Below, one piece after another: positions 7,038-11,813 of a DNA stretch of 11,813 nt (within the stretch, counting starts at the first letter, position 1; the number at the start of each line of letters is the position of its first letter). Made by a program: the position numbers and the translations under genes. This DNA is from Gammaproteobacteria bacterium (GTDB lineage Bacteria; Pseudomonadota; Gammaproteobacteria; SZUA-229): contig WFUQ01000125.1 in NCBI GenBank assembly GCA_015484935.1, positions 1 through 11,813 on the forward strand, in the 5' to 3' direction. Below the pieces are notes generated by a model. The model saw only the letters and a list, made by a program, of their open reading frames with translations, was not told the origin of the DNA and did no database searches.

Positions 7038-8183
7038 TTGAAAGACCTTAGATCACAACTTGATGAACGCAAGGCGAAACATCTCTATCGTAGGCGCCGT
7101 CTGAGTGAATCAGCACAACAGGTCGAGACGATCATCGATGGCCGACCCGTCATCAACTTCTGCAGTAATGATTATCTCGGTCTCGCCAATCATCCAAAAG
7201 TAAAACAGGCTTTTAAACACGGCATCGATCAATACGGTGTCGGCAGCGGTTCTGCGCATCTGGTCAACGGTCATAGCAAAGCCCATCATCAACTCGAAGA
7301 CGCATTGGCTGAATTTACCGGTTATCCACGTACCTTATTATTCTCTACCGGCTACATGGCAAACCTCGGTGTGGCGCAAGTGCTCGTGGGGCGCGGTGAC
7401 AGCATCCTGCAAGACCGACTCAACCACGCTTCACTGATCGACGGTGGCCTGCTCAGTGGCGCACGCCTGTTGCGTTACCGACATAACGACATCGACGACC
7501 TATCCAGCAAACTCGCGTCGAGAACCAGTGGTGAGAAACTTGTCTCGAGTGATGGCGTGTTCAGTATGGATGGTGACATCGCTGATGTGAACGCACTTGC
7601 AAACACTTGCTCGCAACACGATGCCTGGTTGATGATCGATGATGCACACGGCTTCGGCGTGCTCGGTGAAAACGGCAGGGGCACACTCGAACAGGCAGAC
7701 TGCAACATCGATACCGTTCCCGTGTACATGGCGACACTCGGTAAAGCCATCGGTACCGCGGGTGCGTTTATCGCAGGCAGTGATGATCTGATCGAAACAC
7801 TGATACAACAGGCGCGCAGCTATATCTACACCACCGCACAACCACCAGCGGTCGCGGTTGCCACGCTGGAAAGTTTACGCATCCTTCAGCAGGAGCCGGA
7901 ACACCGGCAGTCGCTCAACGACAACATCGCCTACTTCAAACAGTGTGCAGCGCAGACTGATCTAAACCTGAGTGACAGCGACACCGCCATTCAACCCGTC
8001 ATCGTCGGTGATGTCGAAAAAACCGTTGCGCTGAGTACGACCTTATTTGAACGCAATATACTGGTCACCGCGATACGCCCCCCTACCGTACCGGAAGGCA
8101 CGGCACGACTTCGTATCACCTTGTCTGCCGCACATACACGCACACATATCGAGCAGTTGATCGAAGCGCTGACCCAAGCCTGA
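7038..8183 (+). CDS. bioF: 8-amino-7-oxononanoate synthase
   Basis: BioF condenses pimeloyl-ACP (or -CoA) with alanine using PLP, the first step of biotin ring assembly. It has 381 residues, the family's usual length. Typical sites are FCSNDYLGL (~41-49), GSGSAHLVNGH (~69-79), LNHASL with H130, GVFSMDGD (~173-180), DDAH (D202, H204), and the PLP lysine K236 in TLGKAIG. The C-terminal IRPPTVPEGTARLRITLSAAH is also diagnostic. The start is TTG at 7038: an in-frame stop lies at 7020-7022 and no ATG or GTG falls between. No Shine-Dalgarno is evident because a repeat element occupies that space, so expression may be weak or coupled to bioB. bioH, bioC and bioD do not follow; the next gene is a convergent regulator. 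Confidence 0.95.
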   Translation: MKDLRSQLDERKAKHLYRRRRLSESAQQVETIIDGRPVINFCSNDYLGLANHPKVKQAFKHGIDQYGVGSGSAHLVNGHSKAHHQLEDALAEFTGYPRTLLFSTGYMANLGVAQVLVGRGDSILQDRLNHASLIDGGLLSGARLLRYRHNDIDDLSSKLASRTSGEKLVSSDGVFSMDGDIADVNALANTCSQHDAWLMIDDAHGFGVLGENGRGTLEQADCNIDTVPVYMATLGKAIGTAGAFIAGSDDLIETLIQQARSYIYTTAQPPAVAVATLESLRILQQEPEHRQSLNDNIAYFKQCAAQTDLNLSDSDTAIQPVIVGDVEKTVALSTTLFERNILVTAIRPPTVPEGTARLRITLSAAHTRTHIEQLIEALTQA

Positions 8184-8207
8184 TTACCTGACAATCATTT
8201 CACACTG

Positions 8208-9134
8208 TTATCGACTGCTCGATTCCAGACCTTCATCCCAGTACGGATCATCACCGAAACGCGCTGCCAGAAAATCGGTGAACAGTGTTATCCGTCTCGG
8301 CACCAGACGACCGGGCGGATACACCGCGTAGATGCCCGTCCTCCTGAACTGAAACTCATCCAGCAACGGCGTCAACTGCCCGTCTCTGATATATCGCCCG
8401 AGGATAAAACTCGGCCCTGCTGTGATACCCAGACCGGCGATCGCAGCCGCAGCCAATGCCTCACCGTTATTGGCACGTATGCGTATCTGCGGTTGTCCGT
8501 AGAATTTTTTACCCTTGCTATCCTCATACTGCCATTGATTTTTATAACTGACATTGCTGTACTGCAAGCCGATATGTTGCTGTAGATCAGCAGGATGTGT
8601 CGGTATGCCATGCTGTTTGAGATAGCCCGCACTGGCACAGGTGATACTGCGCATGGTGCCGATACGACGCGCCACCAGTGTCGAGTTCTCCAGCTCACCG
8701 ACCCGAACCGCCATATCAAAACCTTCCTCGACCAGATTGATATTGCGATCGTTCAGATCGAGATTCAGTTCGATAGCCGGATGCGCATCGAGGAAATCTA
8801 CCAGCGCCCCCTGAAGATGACACAGCCCGAACGACAACGGTGCCGCCAGCTTGATCACCCCGCGCAGCCCCGACACCTCATCCGATACACTCTGCTCGGC
8901 ATCATCCAGATCCGCCAGAATCTGTACCGCACGCTGATAAAAATGCTGACCGGTATCGGTGAGAGACAATCTGCGCGTGGTGCGATGTAACAGACGACTA
9001 CCCAGTCGTGCTTCCAGCTGACTGACCCGGCGGCTCACCACCGACTTCGCCACGCCCAGCCTTTCCCCGGCAGCACTGAAACTGCCGGCTTCCACCACCG
9101 CGGTCAAGGCTTCGATATCGGCAAATTTATCCAT
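8208..9134 (-). CDS. LysR-type transcriptional regulator, divergent from doxX-azoR-pirin
   Basis: A 308-residue LysR-family regulator. The N-terminal winged helix-turn-helix (~1-60) reads ALTAVVEAGSFSAAGERLGV followed by the recognition helix region AKSVVSRRVSQLEARLG. The effector-binding domain (~88-295) has two alpha/beta lobes with the family's GxIKLAAP and AAAIAGLGI stretches. It starts 114 bp from and opposite to doxX, the classic LysR layout, so it very probably controls doxX-azoR-pirin and represses itself. The candidate -10 (TATTAT, minus strand of 9145-9150) would give a leader of only about 5 nt. Inducer is unknown; quinones or electrophiles are an inference from the target genes. 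It is convergent with bioF, 24 nt apart, without a visible terminator. Confidence 0.93.
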   Translation of the reverse strand: MDKFADIEALTAVVEAGSFSAAGERLGVAKSVVSRRVSQLEARLGSRLLHRTTRRLSLTDTGQHFYQRAVQILADLDDAEQSVSDEVSGLRGVIKLAAPLSFGLCHLQGALVDFLDAHPAIELNLDLNDRNINLVEEGFDMAVRVGELENSTLVARRIGTMRSITCASAGYLKQHGIPTHPADLQQHIGLQYSNVSYKNQWQYEDSKGKKFYGQPQIRIRANNGEALAAAAIAGLGITAGPSFILGRYIRDGQLTPLLDEFQFRRTGIYAVYPPGRLVPRRITLFTDFLAARFGDDPYWDEGLESSSR

Positions 9135-9204
9135 ATTGTTGCCAATAATAGAACAAACAGTTCTTTCTATCCATATTTATCATCATTACAGCAACAACTA
9201 TGAT
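9128..9204. promoter_or_regulatory. LysR/doxX divergent control region with palindromic operator candidate
   Basis: AGAAC (9150-9154) and GTTCT (9160-9164) form a perfect palindrome around AAACA, nested with ATAGAA (9148-9153)/TTCTAT (9165-9170). TATCCATATT occurs twice, at 9128-9137 and 9168-9177, exactly 40 bp apart. CATATTGTTGC (9132-9142) and GCAACAACTATG (9191-9202) are inverted copies with one extra base. A doxX promoter candidate is TTATCA (9177-9182), 16 nt, TATGAT (9199-9204), which puts the palindrome near -54, where LysR recognition sites usually lie. The palindrome also falls between the lysR -35 and -10 candidates, which suits autorepression. Confidence 0.55.
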
Positions 9205-9248
9205 TTAGCCATCACAACACACATCAACAAACACACGAGGCAACCATC

Positions 9249-9665
9249 ATGAATCAAGCAACCATCAATGCAGGCACACAACTCACCGGACGGCTACTCA
9301 TGTCCGCCATCTTCATCATGGCCGGTGTCAACAAACTCATGGCCTATGACGGCACAGCCGCCTACATGCAGAGCGCCGGGCTGCCCGGTCAACTGTTGCC
9401 ATTGGTCATCCTGCTGGAAATCGCAGGCGGGCTCGCCGTGTTACTGGGCTGGCAGCTTCGCATCTCAGCGGCACTATTGGCTGGTTTCACAGTCGTCGCC
9501 GCTCTTCTGTTCCACTTCGATTTCGGCGATCAGATGCAGAGCATCCTGTTCATGAAGAACCTTGCGATGGCAGGTGGTCTGTTATTCCTCGTCGCCGGTG
9601 AAACCCATAGCTGGTCACTCGATGCAAGAAGTCATCATCACACCGGAGCGTATCATCATGGCTGA
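9249..9665 (+). CDS. DoxX family small membrane protein
   Basis: A 138-residue inner-membrane protein of the DoxX family, of usual length, with four hydrophobic segments (about 12-30, 48-66, 70-88, 101-118). The typical GRLLMSAIFIMAGVNKL start and LLEIAGGLAVLLGW are clear. Family members sit beside redox genes and are thought to act in membrane-linked oxidoreduction, but no activity is shown for this type. The ATG has GAGG (9237-9240) with an 8-nt spacer. The C-terminus is histidine-rich (RSHHHTGAYHHG), which could bind metal or may simply reflect the overlapping azoR start region. It overlaps azoR by 8 bp and leads the operon. Confidence 0.9.
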   Translation: MNQATINAGTQLTGRLLMSAIFIMAGVNKLMAYDGTAAYMQSAGLPGQLLPLVILLEIAGGLAVLLGWQLRISAALLAGFTVVAALLFHFDFGDQMQSILFMKNLAMAGGLLFLVAGETHSWSLDARSHHHTGAYHHG

Positions 9666-10287
9666 TCAATCGACCACAACCATACTGCGACTCGACAGCA
9701 GCGCCAGCGGTCAGCAGTCCATCACCCGACGTATCGGGGATGAAGTCATCAAGCGCCTACTGCATTCGAGCCCCGATGCCGAGGTGATAGAGCGAAATGT
9801 CTATCACGGCATCGAACAGTTGAGCCAACAATGGGTACAGGCAAACCTGACCCCGCCTGATGAGCGCACACAGATACAAAAAGACGTATTATCAGATTCG
9901 GATAAACTGGTAGAAGAACTGGATGCGGCAGATATCGTCGTCATCACTGCACCCATCTACAACTTTTCCATACCAGCAGCACTGAAGATGTGGATAGATA
10001 TGGTCTGCCGCGCCCGTCTCACCTTCCGCTATACCGAAAACGGTCCGCAAGGCATGTTGAGAGACAGACCGGTGTATCTGGTGATGGCATCAGGTGGCGT
10101 GCCTTTCGGCAGCCCGGTGGATTTCGCCAGCGATTATATGAAACACATATTCGGTTTCATCGGTATACAGGATGTACGCAACATCTTCGCCGAACGCACC
10201 AATACCGATGCCGCAGAGAGTGAACGCGCCGCACTGGACATGCTGGCGCAATGGTTACCGTCACCACAACAGAATAAAGTCGCATAA
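9658..10287 (+). CDS. azoR: FMN-dependent NADH-azoreductase (quinone reductase), AzoR-like
   Basis: A 209-residue flavodoxin-fold reductase matching AzoR in length. AzoR enzymes use FMN and NADH to reduce quinones (two-electron, giving hydroquinones) and azo compounds in the cytosol. Visible sites are the FMN phosphate loop LDSSASGQQSIT (~12-23), APIYNFSIPAALKMWID (~98-114), RARLTFRYTENGPQGML (~118-134) and ASGG (~144-147). The frame is open farther upstream to 9562, but the true start is ATG 9658: GGAG (9645-9648) lies 9 nt before it and MADQSTTTILRLDSSAS is the normal N-terminus. It overlaps doxX by 8 bp, which implies translational coupling. It is followed by pirin. A role in quinone or electrophile detoxification is inferred. 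Confidence 0.93.
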   Translation: MADQSTTTILRLDSSASGQQSITRRIGDEVIKRLLHSSPDAEVIERNVYHGIEQLSQQWVQANLTPPDERTQIQKDVLSDSDKLVEELDAADIVVITAPIYNFSIPAALKMWIDMVCRARLTFRYTENGPQGMLRDRPVYLVMASGGVPFGSPVDFASDYMKHIFGFIGIQDVRNIFAERTNTDAAESERAALDMLAQWLPSPQQNKVA

Positions 10288-10314
10288 AACGATATGAATG
10301 AACCGGAGACAACA

Positions 10315-11184
10315 ATGAACACGACCATCGATAGCGCAGTACCACGCACAGTCACACGTGTCATCAAAGGCATGCCCGCCACCGATGGTGCCGGAGTCGA
10401 ACTCACGCGTGTCATCGGCCAACCCGCCATGCCCATGCTCGACCCCTTCCTGTTACTGGATGCATTCAGATCAGACAAACCGGAAGATTACATCGCAGGC
10501 TTCCCGCCTCACCCGCACCGTGGTTTCGAAACCGTCACCTACATGCTGGCTGGCAGCATGCGTCATAAAGACAATGCCGGTCATGAAGGTGTCATCGGTC
10601 CCGGCGGTATCCAGTGGATGACCGCAGGCAAAGGTATCGTGCATTCCGAAATGCCCGAACAGGAAGACGGACTGCTGGAAGGCTTCCAGCTATGGATAAA
10701 CCTGCCCGCCGAACACAAGATGGATGCCCCCCGCTATCAGGAACACGCAGCCAATCTCATCCCGTTGGAAACCCGCGACGACGGCACACAGGTGCGCGTG
10801 ATAACCGGCACCACATCACAAGGCACCACCGGCCCGGTCAGCCAACCCCTGACCGAACCACTGTATCTGGATATCCATATGGCAGCAGGACAGACATTCA
10901 CCGAAAGCATCCCGGAAACACACAATGCATTCATCTATGTCATCGAAGGCCCGGTCACCGCGAACACCATCGAAGATCAAACCGTGCAACTCCACCGTGA
11001 TGATCTTGGCATACTGAGCACTGGTGAAAACCTGACTATCAGTGCCAATGACAACGCTGTGCGCTTTCTGCTCGTAGCAGGCAAACCACTGAATGAGCCA
11101 GTGGCACGCGGTGGCCCGTTTGTGATGAATACCAGGGAGGAGGTTCAGCAGGCGTTTGAGGATTATAAGAGTGGGGGGTTTTGA
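10315..11184 (+). CDS. Pirin family protein
   Basis: A 289-residue pirin, a two-domain cupin. The metal-binding set is complete: H66 and H68 in FPPHPHRGFETVTYM, and H110 and E112 in GKGIVHSEMPE. The pirin signature MTAGKGIVHSE and the FQLWINLP strand are present, and the second cupin (~180-289) ends with GGPFVMNTREEVQQAF. Bacterial pirins bind iron; some act as quercetinases and others as redox-linked partners, so the reaction here is not fixed. An ATG at 10294 is in frame, but GGAG (10305-10308) 6 nt before ATG 10315 favours the shorter form. Last gene of the doxX-azoR-pirin operon; azoR ends 27 nt upstream. No hairpin terminator with T-tract follows; the low-GC tail begins here. Confidence 0.93.
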   Translation: MNTTIDSAVPRTVTRVIKGMPATDGAGVELTRVIGQPAMPMLDPFLLLDAFRSDKPEDYIAGFPPHPHRGFETVTYMLAGSMRHKDNAGHEGVIGPGGIQWMTAGKGIVHSEMPEQEDGLLEGFQLWINLPAEHKMDAPRYQEHAANLIPLETRDDGTQVRVITGTTSQGTTGPVSQPLTEPLYLDIHMAAGQTFTESIPETHNAFIYVIEGPVTANTIEDQTVQLHRDDLGILSTGENLTISANDNAVRFLLVAGKPLNEPVARGGPFVMNTREEVQQAFEDYKSGGF

Positions 11185-11316
11185 AAATCTGGCGATAAAG
11201 CTGGATGCGAATGCCGGGGTAGTAACCGGAGAGTGCCCATACGACTGTCAGAGACCACTCCTAAATATACCCACCTGACCACACTGGAGGGGTAGAAAAA
11301 CAGACGGGAATAAGCG

Positions 11317-11336
11317 TATTATCTAAGCAGATAATA
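11317..11336. repeat. Perfect 8-bp hairpin with tetraloop
   Basis: TATTATCT and AGATAATA pair perfectly around the loop AAGC. The stem is AT-rich and has no T-tract after it on the plus strand, so it is a weak terminator candidate at best. It could equally be a small operator for a dimeric regulator. Confidence 0.5.
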
Positions 11337-11416
11337 AAACATGGAAAAGACGAGAATAATGACATCGAAGTCTGTGCATCATCAAAGACCCGCTATATTA
11401 GCCACACCTTATACAT

Positions 11417-11501
11417 GTCCTCTTTTGCCCCTTAATATCGTAATAAGAGGACTGGGGTGGCAATATATTACAAGAATTATGAGGACTGGGGAGTCCTCAT
11501 A
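11417..11501. repeat. Pair of hairpins sharing GTCCTC/GAGGAC arms
   Basis: GTCCTCTT (11417-11424) pairs with AAGAGGAC (11445-11452) around a 20-nt loop. TATGAGGAC (11478-11486) pairs with GTCCTCATA (11493-11501) around TGGGGA, giving a perfect 9-bp stem. GAGGACTGGGG occurs twice, at 11447-11457 and 11481-11491. Because the arms share six bases, the first GTCCTC could also pair with the second GAGGAC, and the first GAGGAC with the last GTCCTC. Confidence 0.6.
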
Positions 11502-11627
11502 TCACCAAGTTAGGTGTTAAATAAGCTTTACCAAAATTCATTTTGTCTTTTGAATAAATGGGCAAGTAGGGCGTAAAAAAGTACGGAAGTGTGTAAAATA
11601 TAAATCAAGTAGAAGGTTTAAATTTCG

Positions 11628-11740
11628 CTGAAAGGTTACAGCTGAAAAGAGTGAGTAGTAGCATTAACTAATAAACTGAAAACAGACAGCTGAAAATAGA
11701 ATGAAAAATATTTAAAAATAAACTGAAAATCACAGCTGAA
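11628..11740 (+). repeat. Three iteron-like direct repeats, period 47-48 nt
   Basis: The copies are CTGAAAGGTTACAGCTGAA (11628-11646), CTGAAAACAGACAGCTGAA (11676-11694) and CTGAAAATCACAGCTGAA (11723-11740). Each has two CTGAA half-sites in the same direction, 13-14 nt apart, and the palindrome CAGCTG. Copies 2 and 3 are also preceded by AATAAA. The intervening 28-29 nt are AT-rich and differ. The spacing and half-site design suggest protein binding; no Rep, integrase or cas gene is visible. Confidence 0.6.
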
Positions 11741-11813
11741 GTAGCGTATTTAAAATAAAGTGAAATAGGGCTTGTACGGTGAAGTTTGTTTTGTCTAAAA
11801 TAAATAATAATAA

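Larger units (their letters stand above)
11185..11813. other. Low-GC, gene-free tail with structured and repeated sequence
   Basis: These 629 bases hold no gene I can support on either strand. GC counted over 11521-11813 is 84/293 (about 29%), far below the genes to the left, and the plus strand is A-rich (for 11701-11760, 32 A against 15 T). The contents are small hairpins (11317-11336, 11417-11452, 11478-11501), a repeated GAGGACTGGGG word and an iteron-like triplet of repeats. GTACGG followed by AAGT occurs on both sides of the triplet (11581 and 11774), and TTTTGTCT is also repeated (11541 and 11789). It may be the control region of a locus beyond the right edge, or the border of transferred DNA. 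Confidence 0.7.

Noticed and set aside
11185..11230. Intrinsic terminator for the pirin operon
   Set aside because: Only 4-5-bp stems and no T-tract were found just after the stop; termination signals may be Rho-type or lie farther on.
11341..11520. A 59-codon plus-strand ORF (starts MEKTRIMTSKSVHH, ends SSYHQVRC)
   Set aside because: It has no Shine-Dalgarno, its composition is not protein-like to my eye, it runs through both GAGGAC hairpins, and I recognise no family. The repeated GAGGACTGGGG word lies in two different frames within it. Probably chance.
11317..11520. Retron-type non-coding RNA (hairpins plus TTAGC)
   Set aside because: Sequence before TTAGC (11398-11402) has no long complementary partner downstream, and no reverse transcriptase gene is visible. 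It would need the sequence beyond the right edge.
11396..11523. Integron attC-like site (GTTAAAT near 11516 fits GTTRRRY)
   Set aside because: The upstream partner does not fit RYYYAAC and the arm pairing is poor; no cassette genes or integrase are seen.
11628..11740. CRISPR array
   Set aside because: Only three repeats of 18-19 nt, differing from one another, with AT-rich low-complexity spacers and no cas genes in view.

Overview
The window looks like chromosomal DNA of a gammaproteobacterium. AroE, BioB, BioF, UbiA and the YrdA-type gamma-carbonic anhydrase all read like gammaproteobacterial versions, and ubiA implies ubiquinone (Alpha-, Beta- or Gammaproteobacteria). Gene DNA is moderately GC-rich (two hand-counted coding lines gave 57% and 48%). 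I cannot name a genus; a free-living Chromatiales-like lineage is only a guess.

Layout, left to right. (1) The 3' part of aroE (shikimate dehydrogenase), cut by the left window edge. (2) lemA followed at 21 nt by a 640-residue M48 membrane zinc metallopeptidase with a long helical, TerB-like C-terminal half. This is a recurring LemA/protease pair. (3) A gamma-carbonic anhydrase (YrdA) gene on the minus strand, convergent with the peptidase gene and divergent from ubiA (4-hydroxybenzoate polyprenyltransferase, ubiquinone synthesis). (4) A ~200-bp element of nested inverted repeats (4991-5194) in the convergent ubiA/comF gap. (5) comF (minus) and bioB (plus), divergent from a 66-bp spacer in which the two candidate -10 boxes overlap. 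bioB is followed by bioF, with a short CGC-phased repeat inserted between them right before a TTG start. (6) A LysR-type regulator (minus) divergent from a tight doxX - azoreductase (azoR-like) - pirin operon. The 114-bp control region carries a perfect AGAAC-N5-GTTCT palindrome, a larger imperfect inverted repeat and a 10-bp direct repeat. I read this as a quinone/electrophile response unit, by inference from family and context.

(7) From 11185 to the end no convincing gene is present. GC falls to about 29% (84/293 counted in 11521-11813) and the plus strand becomes A-rich. This tail holds compact hairpins sharing a GAGGAC/GTCCTC word that could pair in alternative ways. It also holds three iteron-like copies of an 18-19-nt block (CTGAAA-N3/4-ACAGCTGAA) every 47-48 nt. 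It resembles the edge of a foreign or regulatory locus whose genes lie beyond the right edge, and it is the least explained part of the window.

Together the genes are mostly housekeeping (shikimate, ubiquinone and biotin synthesis, envelope quality control, competence-type ComF). One small regulated redox operon and the unexplained tail are the accessory parts.
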